DNA of 13,246 nt from Cycloclasticus sp. GTDB lineage: Bacteria; Pseudomonadota; Gammaproteobacteria; Methylococcales; Cycloclasticaceae. Every line of letters begins with the position of its first letter. Position 1 is the first letter of the stretch. The notes under the pieces were generated by a model, which was not told the DNA's origin, searched no databases, and saw nothing but the letters and a program-made list of their open reading frames with translations. Positions 6,047 to 13,149 of this stretch are shown piece after piece. The DNA lies in assembly GCA_019090295.1 (NCBI GenBank), contig JAHRWG010000192.1:1-13246 (forward strand), written 5' to 3'. The position numbers and the translations under genes are program-made.

Positions 6047-8485
6047 TTAAAATGCACCTAAAGCAGCAGCATGCATGCCTTGGTTGTTGATATTTTGTAT
6101 TTCAAGCCCTGGACGACCATTGACTTCTAAGACTAAAGGCCCTTTTTGCTCATCAATGCATATATCAACCCCCATATAACCAAGAGGGATTGCTTGGTAG
6201 CATTGTAAGGCTATTTGTTTTATGGCAACCCAGTGAGGAAGCTGAATACCTTGAAGAGATGTGCCATTATCAGGGTGTTTTTGAATAATGCTACCTTCAA
6301 GTAAGCTGCGACCAGTGATGCCTGTTGGTAGGTCTATAGATGTGCCAACGGCACCTTTATGCAGGTTAGCCTTACCTTGAGACTTTACAGTTGGAACCCT
6401 AAGCATGGCGCTTAATAACTGCCCGTTAGAGACGATAATTCTAATGTCGCATAAACCAAGAGGCGAAATGGTTTTAAGGCTCTCTTCTTGCTGAATTAAT
6501 GGCTCAAGATAAGCAGAATCTGTAGTGCCACTTTGAGAAAAACTCCCAGAGAGAATTTCTTCAATATGCTGCTTAATGGCCGTCCTAGGCCAATTTTTCC
6601 CCGATGTGCTGGTGAAAGATGTCCCTTTCCGTTCATTTAGTAATAGGATCCCATTGCCACGAGCGCCTTTGTTTGGTTTTAAGGCGAAGTGCTCGTTGCA
6701 CATAAGAGAGTCATCTATAAAGGACTGAATATCACCAAACCTTTGACAAACACCAAGTGTGTCTGGGCAGGGGATGCCAGCTTGAGACAGGCACTCTTTT
6801 GTTTTTAGCTTATCTGTAGCCAGTTGCAACAAGGCTGGGCTGTTATGCGTGTAAATTAGGTCTCTATTTCGTCCGTTAATGCTAAGGACTTGCTTCTCAG
6901 TATTACCGATTAATGTTTGAAATCTAATCAGCTCAGAAATGCGCATTCCTGACCAACTGCCAATGAATAGTTGAACGGCTAAGGTGGTAATTAATAACTC
7001 CGGGTATAAAGAAAAAAGCCCTTGAAGTAAAAAAGACGTAAAAACTAAGTAACAAAGTGACAGGGTAAATAAGGTACCTATTGAGTTTTGCCAAAGCTCC
7101 TGCCAGCTACTCTCATTGGTCATTTGGTGAATACGATCAGCCGCAAAGCTAATAATAACGACAGGAAATAACATCAATAGTCCAAATTCAATGTTTTGAG
7201 GTACATCGGTGCTTGCAATAGCAATGAGTGAAACGATGGTGGTAATCGTAATAATGGCAGCAAGGCGAGGGATTTTAAGAATCTTAAATTGACCTAAAAT
7301 AGTATGGCCGATAAAGGCTAGTAAAAGAACTAAAGAGAAGCCTACAAGGCCGGTGAAAAACCCTGTATAAACGCTGGCTGCGGCAATCAGCATAGGCATG
7401 AAAATACCAATGGTCTTTATGCCGACTATGTTGCGTAAGAAGGTTATAAGCAGGGTGCAAATTGGAAACAATAAAAAGATGTAGCTAGTTTTCAACGGCA
7501 GCCCTAAGGACTGTAGCAAGGCGACAGAATTAGGAAAAAAACTGTCTGAAGATGAAGTACTCCTATACAAAGCGGGTGCGATATTGATTTTTTTTGATGT
7601 GAAGGCGTAATCAAAGTTTATGTTGCTAGTGTGCTTGAACAGATGCTGATCACCACGATAAAGAGCAAGATAATGACTTGGAAGCTTGGCGAAATGCCCA
7701 TTAGTTGGATCAAAAGGCACCCAGTTTTCTTGTATAAAAACCTCAACCCACTGGTGAGATGTCTTTTTCTTTTCACCATTTAAAACAACACCACCAACTA
7801 GGCGTGTGGGTAAGTTGTTTAATCGCGCTAGGCTAGAAAAAAGTCGGCTTTTTCCATTGCAGCTTGCAGCATTAAGGCGCAAAGCCGTTAGTGAGTCGGT
7901 AAAACCTTTAAAGGGCAGTGTACGTATTTCATCATGTGTATAGTTGTAGATGGCTTTGAGTACAGCAAGGGAGCTAGTTGTATCAAGTGGTTTTATTTGC
8001 GCCCATAATGCTTTTATTTCCACGTGATTAACGGGGATTGCAGCTGTGCTATTGAGTGAGGCAGCTAACCCGTCTTCATAAGTGGAAGGAATGCGTACAT
8101 TTTCAGAGATATTAAAATGCGTTTCCTTTAATGACACTAAAGCACGATAAATAATGCTTTTATGCCCAGTATTACTGCTCCATTGTGCATAACGGCCTTC
8201 AGGGCTTTTTAAAAATTCAAGCTCGTAATTAGCTGAAGTAATGGTTTCATTAAGTATTTCAGTACGGTTGTTGTTATCTGGTAGGTAGGTTGAAACACTC
8301 ACGTCACTGTCGGTATTGAATGACATTGACACGCTATATTGAAAAACACTTTCAAGAAATAGCTGCGTGTAAAGCGTCTTCTCATGCAGAATGTGCGTCG
8401 TCAGAATAACGAGAGAGATTAGCATTAAGCTAATATGTGGACGAAATAAAGTACTAAGGTGTTTGTTGCGTGAGCGAACAGACAT
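6047..8485 (-). CDS. Transglutaminase-like / seven-TM / ATP-grasp ligase fusion protein
   Basis: An 812-residue inner-membrane protein with three parts. A helix at about 16-34 anchors a probably periplasmic region holding a transglutaminase-like core at about 170-265, with the triad C209 (ASCNGKSR), H244 (SHQWVEVF) and D259 (VPFDPTNG). Seven predicted membrane helices follow at about 333-512. The C-terminus (about 545-800), probably cytoplasmic, is a RimK/glutamate-ligase-like ATP-grasp domain with K603 in KPNKGARGNG, E661, R682, N707, D774 and the metal-binding pair E787/N789 in LEVNGRPGLE. ATP-grasp ligases join a carboxylate to an amine. In many Pseudomonas-like bacteria these parts are encoded separately (UUP1-family 'inactive transglutaminase' 7TM protein and an alpha-L-glutamate-ligase-like protein); here they are fused and the triad is intact. 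AGAGG lies seven bases before the ATG. It is the first gene of the operon; substrate and product are unknown. Confidence 0.85.
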   Translation of the reverse strand: MSVRSRNKHLSTLFRPHISLMLISLVILTTHILHEKTLYTQLFLESVFQYSVSMSFNTDSDVSVSTYLPDNNNRTEILNETITSANYELEFLKSPEGRYAQWSSNTGHKSIIYRALVSLKETHFNISENVRIPSTYEDGLAASLNSTAAIPVNHVEIKALWAQIKPLDTTSSLAVLKAIYNYTHDEIRTLPFKGFTDSLTALRLNAASCNGKSRLFSSLARLNNLPTRLVGGVVLNGEKKKTSHQWVEVFIQENWVPFDPTNGHFAKLPSHYLALYRGDQHLFKHTSNINFDYAFTSKKINIAPALYRSTSSSDSFFPNSVALLQSLGLPLKTSYIFLLFPICTLLITFLRNIVGIKTIGIFMPMLIAAASVYTGFFTGLVGFSLVLLLAFIGHTILGQFKILKIPRLAAIITITTIVSLIAIASTDVPQNIEFGLLMLFPVVIISFAADRIHQMTNESSWQELWQNSIGTLFTLSLCYLVFTSFLLQGLFSLYPELLITTLAVQLFIGSWSGMRISELIRFQTLIGNTEKQVLSINGRNRDLIYTHNSPALLQLATDKLKTKECLSQAGIPCPDTLGVCQRFGDIQSFIDDSLMCNEHFALKPNKGARGNGILLLNERKGTSFTSTSGKNWPRTAIKQHIEEILSGSFSQSGTTDSAYLEPLIQQEESLKTISPLGLCDIRIIVSNGQLLSAMLRVPTVKSQGKANLHKGAVGTSIDLPTGITGRSLLEGSIIQKHPDNGTSLQGIQLPHWVAIKQIALQCYQAIPLGYMGVDICIDEQKGPLVLEVNGRPGLEIQNINNQGMHAAALGAF

Positions 8486-8532
8486 TGAACTACCTCTGGT
8501 ATAGAACCTATAAAATAACGGTTAGGTTTCAG

Positions 8533-8538
8533 ATTATA
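8533..8538 (-). promoter_or_regulatory. -10 element of the ligase/TPR/barrel operon
   Basis: On the minus strand this is a perfect TATAAT, 47 bases upstream of the ATG of the fusion gene. It predicts a start near 8526 and a leader of about 40 bases. The -35 position has no consensus hexamer; the paired CTTAAG element sits there instead, which is typical of activator-dependent promoters. The dyad GTTTCA/TGAAAC (8526-8531 and 8544-8549) is centred on this -10. Confidence 0.65.
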
Positions 8539-8548
8539 CAGGTTGAAA

Positions 8549-8565
8549 CTTAAGGGAATCTTAAG
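8549..8565 (-). promoter_or_regulatory. Tandem CTTAAG-N5-CTTAAG box (PmrA/BasR-type)
   Basis: The minus strand reads CTTAAGATTCCCTTAAG: two identical hexamers five bases apart, 11 bases (one helical turn) start to start. This equals the known PmrA/BasR consensus CTTAA(T/G)-N5-CTTAA(T/G). It ends exactly 10 bases before the perfect -10, the usual geometry for OmpR/PhoB-family activators. CTTAAG is its own reverse complement, so orientation is set by the -10. No pmrAB genes lie in the window, so the regulator is inferred. Confidence 0.6.
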
Positions 8566-8593
8566 TGAAGGTAAGTCAATAAATAGAGAGCTG

Positions 8594-8608
8594 GGTCACA
8601 CTGTGACC
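8594..8608. repeat. Perfect 15-bp palindrome GGTCACACTGTGACC
   Basis: Seven-base arms GGTCACA and TGTGACC flank a single central base. It lies about 110 bases upstream of the fusion gene and next to the GC-rich stem-loop after the lipoprotein gene. It may be a repressor operator or part of a 3' RNA structure. The arms are in the opposite order to a CRP site (TCACA-N-TGTGA rather than TGTGA-N6-TCACA). Confidence 0.6.
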
Positions 8609-8609
8609 T

Positions 8610-8639
8610 CCCCCTTCTTCAGCTAACTAATGAAGGGGG
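8610..8639 (-). repeat. GC-rich stem-loop downstream of the small lipoprotein gene
   Basis: CCCCCTTC (8610-8617) pairs with GAAGGGGG (8632-8639) around a 14-base loop; CCT/AGG pairs at 8607-8609 and 8642-8644 may extend the stem. It begins 14 bases past the lipoprotein stop, so it may stabilise the 3' end or help terminate transcription. No T tract follows on either strand, so it is not a canonical Rho-independent terminator. Confidence 0.55.
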
Positions 8640-8653
8640 TGAGGCGGAAGGAT

Positions 8654-8824
8654 TTATTTAAAAACACAGTGCTTTGCAAAGTCAGTGGCTTGGCTCGTTG
8701 ACCAGTCACTTTTTGTTTTTGCTTTCATGTCTGAGCACCACTGCTCTGTCCCAATGTCAGGGGAGCAGGCTGTTAGCAACGTTAAAAAGGCTGAGGCAAC
8801 AAGTGTAACGATAATTTTTTTCAT
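8654..8824 (-). CDS. Small lipoprotein, DUF3012-like
   Basis: A 56-residue protein starting MKKIIVTLVASAFLTLLTAC. Residues 1-19 are a lipoprotein signal peptide with lipobox LTAC, the lipidated cysteine being C20. Serine at position +2 (C-S-P) predicts outer-membrane rather than inner-membrane retention. The mature 37 residues read SPDIGTEQWC, then DMKAKTKSDW and FAKHCVF, which matches the DUF3012 family of tiny gammaproteobacterial lipoproteins as I recall it. Two conserved-looking cysteines (C30 and C53) could form a disulfide. Function is unknown in the family. AAGGAT lies just before the ATG. It follows the hybrid kinase gene by 61 bases on the same strand and may be co-transcribed or use the weak promoter in the gap. 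A longer 62-codon frame on the other strand overlaps it but has no comparable features. Confidence 0.88.
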   Translation of the reverse strand: MKKIIVTLVASAFLTLLTACSPDIGTEQWCSDMKAKTKSDWSTSQATDFAKHCVFK

Positions 8825-8859
8825 TTTAATCCTTAGTTATTTAGTGATGGTTGAATTCT

Positions 8860-8865
8860 ATTGTA
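8860..8865 (-). promoter_or_regulatory. Possible -10 element for the small lipoprotein gene
   Basis: TACAAT on the minus strand matches TATAAT at five of six positions and lies 35 bases before the ATG. The best -35 (TTAATC, 18 bases upstream) is poor. It could give the lipoprotein its own transcription independent of the kinase gene. Confidence 0.3.
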
Positions 8866-8884
8866 GTCTATAAAAAACGATTAG

Positions 8885-8903
8885 ATTAAGAACTCCTCTT
8901 AAT
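8885..8903 (-). repeat. AT-rich inverted repeat overlapping the kinase stop codon
   Basis: On the minus strand ATTAAGA and TCTTAAT form a perfect seven-base stem with loop GGAGT, overlapping the end of the kinase gene. A run of six T residues (8872-8877) follows after seven further bases. That is too far for a standard terminator, so at most it is a weak attenuator between the kinase and lipoprotein genes. Confidence 0.35.
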
Positions 8904-11900
8904 GTTTTTTTCTCTTAAGTGAGCCAGTAAATCGGGAAAACTATTTAAGGTCCGTTTGATGGCGGGGATATCAAAAATAGTGACGTAGTCAATCAACTGT
9001 TGCGCATACTTTTCTATGGCTTGGATGGGGTAGCGCTCGGTGATCTGAAGGGTTTTATTGGCCAATAGGGAAATGTCTGATAGGTTATTATGTTCAGAGG
9101 CACTTATGAACTGGCTGAGTAATTGCTCAAGCTCTTCAATAGCGAAAGGTAGCACGTCGTATTCGACTTCAGATAATGTAACTGTTTTTTTAACCGGACT
9201 ATTAATGGCCTGGGTGTCACAGGGTAAAAAAGTTGATAGCAGCTCAATTAACTTAGTTTTAAGAACAGGTTTTCTTAAGTAGTTATCAAAGTTCTCAGAT
9301 TTAACGCGCTCAAAATCGTCGAGCATAACGGAGGCGGTTAAGGCGATGATAGGGGTGTTGGAGGACTGCTTTATTTTCTTAGCAGCCTCATAACCATCCA
9401 TAACAGGCATACGAATATCCATAAGAATAAGATCAAAATTCTGATGTTTAGTTAGTTTGACGGCCTCGAGGCCATTTTCTGCAGTGGTAATATGCAGGTT
9501 GGAGTCGGCAAAGCTTGCGATTAATAGGTCACGGTTATCCTTTACATCATCCACAATTAAAATAGAGGCAGGCTTGAAGATGATGCTGTGTTGTTCTAAC
9601 GTGCTATCGTGGTTGTTTTCTCTATCGTTTGGCGTGAGTGATGCAACATCAACCCCTAAGAGGGTGGTAGTAAAGGTTGAGCCTTGGCCTAGTTGGCTGT
9701 TGAGTGAGAGTGTTCCTCCCATCATTTCAACTAATCGCTTACTAATGGACAACCCTAGTCCAGTCCCACCATATTGCCGACTGTCTTGACCGCTCGACTG
9801 TTCAAAAGCTTGGAAAATAAGTTGTTGCTGTTTTTCTGAGATACCAATACCGGTGTCTTTAACACTAACCAGTAAATCTAATGTGCTATGAATAACATCT
9901 TCATTAGTTGTTTTAAGTTGTATTTCAATGCTACCTTTTTCGGTGAATTTAATAGCGTTCCCAATGAGGTTGAGAAGCACTTGGCGTAGGCGAGCCTCAT
10001 CTAACTGTAGGCTGTCTGGTATCTTTGGGTCGATCACTAATAATAAGTCGATATTTTTTTCAATGAGCTTTAGGCGGAAAATATCTGCTAGTTCATTGAT
10101 TAATAGAGTGGGGCTGCAAGGGTGTTTTTCTATATGTAGTTTTCCCGCTTCAATTTTGGATAAGTCAAGAATATCGTTAATCAAAACCAATAGACTATTG
10201 CCAGCGGACTGAATGGTGTTAATAAATGATTTAAGGTGCGGTTCTTTAACTTGCTCATTCAGCAATTCGGTAAAGCCGAGAATTGCATTCATTGGGGTTC
10301 GAATCTCATGGCTCATATTAGCCAAGAACTCAGACTTTGCATGGCTAGCGGCCTCGGCATATTCTTTGGCTTCACCCAGTGCTTTTTCGAGCTCTAGACG
10401 CTCGGTCATATCAACTGCAATGGCTAAAAGCGCGGGGGCTTCTTGATAAGTAATAGGGGTTATAGAAAGCATCATAGAGCGCACGTCCCCATTTGCTTTT
10501 TGGATAGGAACAATTTTCTGCTCAACCATCCCTTTCTCACTAATTTCCTTTATAACAGCTTTTCGGTCGCCTGAATTTTTGTAAAACTGGAGCATGTTAT
10601 ATTTTCCAAGATCTTCTTTAAGCGCCTCATGATCCTTCAATGTTTGTGGGTTTGCAGAGAGAATACGTCCGTCAAGTGAGGTGACAATAATTTGCAGAGG
10701 AATTTTGTCGAGCAGTATTTGAGTCTGCTGCTCGGCAACTTTCCTCAGAGCAACTTCTTTTACCAGTTTTCTGTTCCAATAGAGGGTGAAGAGAAGGACC
10801 AGTAAGGAAAAGCTTACGACTTGGATAAGGAGGCGATAATTAACTTTCTCGGTATAATTCAGCTTCCCCCATTTGTTGGCGATCTGTTGTTTTTCAGCAA
10901 GGCTAACGCTATTGAGGGCTCGGTTAATAAGAGGTACGAGTGGTATTAACTCCTTGTTTACGCCAAAAGCGAGTTGGGTGTCAAAATCGGTTTTACCGAC
11001 TATTCTAATATTATTAATGCCCATTTCAGATATTTGATAACTGGCCTGAGCAAGTGTGGCCAATAGAGCATCAACCTTTCCAGTTGACACGGCAGTCAGC
11101 CCCTCCTTAAGTGTTTTGACGGTCTCAAAATGTATGTGAGGGTAGTGTTTTACAATGTTATCCAAGTTTCCATAATTTTCGATAACTGCAATGCGGTTCG
11201 TTTTGATCTGATCGAGGTTTTCTACATAAGGGTGCCTTTCACCCATAATGATGACGATTGGGCTAGCAAGGTAACTGTCCGTATAGGTTAAATGAGCAGG
11301 GAGTACGGTATTGGTTGCAGACAGAAGCTCAACCTCGTTGTTTTTGACTTTATCAAGAGACTCAGACCATGTACTGGTTGGGATGATGTCGAATTTCACT
11401 CCAAGTCTCTGTTCAATAATTTTCAAATAGTCGGCAACAACACCTATATAATCGCCTTGTTTGTTAAACGCTTCATACGGGAGCCAGTTTGGGTCACCAG
11501 CAAAGCGAATGCTCGGGTGGCTGTTTAGCCACTCCCTCTCGGAGCGGCTAAGCTGGAGGGAAGGAGCGGGTGGTTTTTGTTTGCCCAACCACCTTTCGCT
11601 GATGCTAATTCTTTCCTCTTCTGATATAGCATCTAACCCTTTTTGGATGATGGAGGCTAATTCAGGCAGTGCTTTCGACGTTGCAATATGAATATGTTTT
11701 TCACCCAAATAGCCTGTGGATTTAAAAGGAACAATGGTGTTAATGCCTTTCTTTGAAAAGGTGTACATAAGCGAACCATAGGTATCATAGAGCAGTTCGG
11801 CCCGTTGCTCTAATACAGCATCAATTGCCTGACTAAAGCTGTCAACAGTAACAATTTCTATTCTAGGGAAGTGTTTTTGCAAGAATGTTATGTGGGCATA

Positions 11901-13124
11901 ATCCTTTGGAACAGCAACACGCAAGCCGTCTAAGTCTTCTAGTGTTTTTGCAGCGACTCCCTCCCGAATAAAAAAGAAATCGAGGACCTCAAAATAAGGC
12001 GTTGAGAAATTGAAGTATTGGGTGCGTTCATCTGTGTAGTAAACAGCACCGAGTAAGTCTATTTTATTCTCTTTTGCTTTTTGTAGATTGACCTTCCAAG
12101 GGGCAATATTAATATCAAAAGAGAGCCCAGTCTTTTCTGCGATTAACTGTAGGTAGTCGTTTGCAATGCCGCTGTACTCTCCTTTTTTATTGGTGAAGTT
12201 AAAAGGTGTCCAATCTGGACTGCCCCCTACGAAAACTAAGGGGGTTTTATTGAGCCATGCTTGCTCTTCGGTAGTGAGTATAACAAGCTTATTTCTTGCT
12301 TTAGGTGTTGCCCCCAGCCACCGGCTATAGATTATTTGTCGCTCCTTTTCGGTAATGGCATCCAGCCCCTTTTGAATAATGGAGGAGAGCTCAGGCTCAC
12401 CTTTTCGGGTGATAATATGAATAGGGTTTACACCTAATTTCCGGGTTGATTTAAAAGGAATAATTGTATTAATACCTTCTTTTTTTAAGGCATAGGCAAT
12501 GGCTGGGTAGGCATCAAAGAGCATATCTGCTCTATTTTCTAAAACAGCATCAATCGCTTCAGAAAAGGTGGAGACAGTAATGATCTTAATTTCTGGAAAG
12601 TGCTTTTTAAGGACCTCTCCGTGAGCATACTTCTCTGGTACGGCAACACGTTTACCGTTGAGTTCGTTGAGAGTTGTAATCGATAGGTCGTCCCGAATGA
12701 AAAAGTAGTCGAGCACATCAATATAGGAGGTTGAAAAGTTAACAAATTGGCTTCGATCTTCGGTGTAATAGGCCGCACCTAAAATGTCAATTTTGCCGGT
12801 TTTAATTTTATTAAGATTATGGCTCCACGTGTCGATAGAGAGTACAAAATTTAAGCCTGTTTTTTGGGCAATGAGTGTTAAGTAGTCGTTAGCGATACCA
12901 CTGTACTCCCCACTGGTATTAACGAAGTAAAAAGGTGCCCAGTCAGGCCCGCCGCCTAAAAACACTTGTGGGTGCTCTATCATCCAATGACGCTCTGCTT
13001 TGGTTAACATTACGTCCTCTGCGGCTCTGCTTATTTGGGGAGTAAGAGAGAGTAGTGACAAGAGGCAGAAAAGCATTGTAAGTTGCAGCACACTCTTTTT
13101 CTGGTCAAACGAGTGTTTTCTCAT
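8886..13124 (-). CDS. BvgS/EvgS-like hybrid histidine kinase with three tandem solute-binding domains
   Basis: A 1412-residue inner-membrane sensor. Signal peptide or first helix at about 12-35; three SBP_bac_3 (Venus-flytrap) domains at about 40-272, 283-514 and 525-755; membrane helix at about 762-782; PAS domain at about 800-910; HisKA with H939 in SHEIRTP; ATPase domain with N1056, DTGIG (1090-1094) and GGTGLG (1119-1124); receiver with D1192/D1193, phospho-acceptor D1236 (LMDIRMP) and K1285. BvgS has two flytrap domains and a C-terminal Hpt; this protein has three. Its last 95 residues (about 1318-1410) look like a helical bundle with no Hpt HxxKG motif. R124 and R367 occupy the usual ligand-carboxylate arginine position in domains 1 and 2 but it is missing in domain 3. 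It lies 25 bases after an HD-GYP-type gene, its likely partner. Ligand unknown. Confidence 0.93.
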   Translation of the reverse strand: MRKHSFDQKKSVLQLTMLFCLLSLLSLTPQISRAAEDVMLTKAERHWMIEHPQVFLGGGPDWAPFYFVNTSGEYSGIANDYLTLIAQKTGLNFVLSIDTWSHNLNKIKTGKIDILGAAYYTEDRSQFVNFSTSYIDVLDYFFIRDDLSITTLNELNGKRVAVPEKYAHGEVLKKHFPEIKIITVSTFSEAIDAVLENRADMLFDAYPAIAYALKKEGINTIIPFKSTRKLGVNPIHIITRKGEPELSSIIQKGLDAITEKERQIIYSRWLGATPKARNKLVILTTEEQAWLNKTPLVFVGGSPDWTPFNFTNKKGEYSGIANDYLQLIAEKTGLSFDINIAPWKVNLQKAKENKIDLLGAVYYTDERTQYFNFSTPYFEVLDFFFIREGVAAKTLEDLDGLRVAVPKDYAHITFLQKHFPRIEIVTVDSFSQAIDAVLEQRAELLYDTYGSLMYTFSKKGINTIVPFKSTGYLGEKHIHIATSKALPELASIIQKGLDAISEEERISISERWLGKQKPPAPSLQLSRSEREWLNSHPSIRFAGDPNWLPYEAFNKQGDYIGVVADYLKIIEQRLGVKFDIIPTSTWSESLDKVKNNEVELLSATNTVLPAHLTYTDSYLASPIVIIMGERHPYVENLDQIKTNRIAVIENYGNLDNIVKHYPHIHFETVKTLKEGLTAVSTGKVDALLATLAQASYQISEMGINNIRIVGKTDFDTQLAFGVNKELIPLVPLINRALNSVSLAEKQQIANKWGKLNYTEKVNYRLLIQVVSFSLLVLLFTLYWNRKLVKEVALRKVAEQQTQILLDKIPLQIIVTSLDGRILSANPQTLKDHEALKEDLGKYNMLQFYKNSGDRKAVIKEISEKGMVEQKIVPIQKANGDVRSMMLSITPITYQEAPALLAIAVDMTERLELEKALGEAKEYAEAASHAKSEFLANMSHEIRTPMNAILGFTELLNEQVKEPHLKSFINTIQSAGNSLLVLINDILDLSKIEAGKLHIEKHPCSPTLLINELADIFRLKLIEKNIDLLLVIDPKIPDSLQLDEARLRQVLLNLIGNAIKFTEKGSIEIQLKTTNEDVIHSTLDLLVSVKDTGIGISEKQQQLIFQAFEQSSGQDSRQYGGTGLGLSISKRLVEMMGGTLSLNSQLGQGSTFTTTLLGVDVASLTPNDRENNHDSTLEQHSIIFKPASILIVDDVKDNRDLLIASFADSNLHITTAENGLEAVKLTKHQNFDLILMDIRMPVMDGYEAAKKIKQSSNTPIIALTASVMLDDFERVKSENFDNYLRKPVLKTKLIELLSTFLPCDTQAINSPVKKTVTLSEVEYDVLPFAIEELEQLLSQFISASEHNNLSDISLLANKTLQITERYPIQAIEKYAQQLIDYVTIFDIPAIKRTLNSFPDLLAHLREKNIKRSS
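11583..12986 (-). repeat. Tandem duplication of the first two flytrap domains inside the kinase gene
   Basis: Residues 47-271 (12312-12986) and 290-514 (11583-12257) align over 225 positions without a gap. By hand I count about 136 identities, near 60%. Shared blocks include GEYSGIANDYL, FSxAIDAVLE, GINTIxPFKST and SIIQKGLDAI. Codons at shared residues often differ, so the duplication is old rather than a recent copy. The third domain (about 525-755) is much more distant. Confidence 0.85.
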
Positions 13125-13149
13125 GCGAATTAAACCTTAATAGCGCTCA

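Noticed and set aside
8594..8608. Possible CRP (cAMP receptor protein) site.
   Set aside because: The half-sites are in the wrong order and spacing: TCACA-N-TGTGA instead of TGTGA-N6-TCACA.
8685..8873. A 62-codon plus-strand open frame.
   Set aside because: It overlaps the minus-strand DUF3012-like lipoprotein gene, which has a signal peptide, lipobox and ribosome binding site; the plus frame has no recognisable features.
8885..8903. Rho-independent terminator for the kinase gene.
   Set aside because: The stem is entirely weak AT-rich pairing and the T run starts seven bases later, so it is kept only as an inverted repeat.
9058..11691. Several plus-strand open frames of 74-110 codons opposite the kinase gene.
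   Set aside because: They are antisense shadows of a long, domain-rich coding sequence and show no conserved motif or plausible start signal.
12539..12778. A 79-codon minus-strand open frame.
   Set aside because: It lies wholly inside the kinase gene in another frame, within the first flytrap domain.
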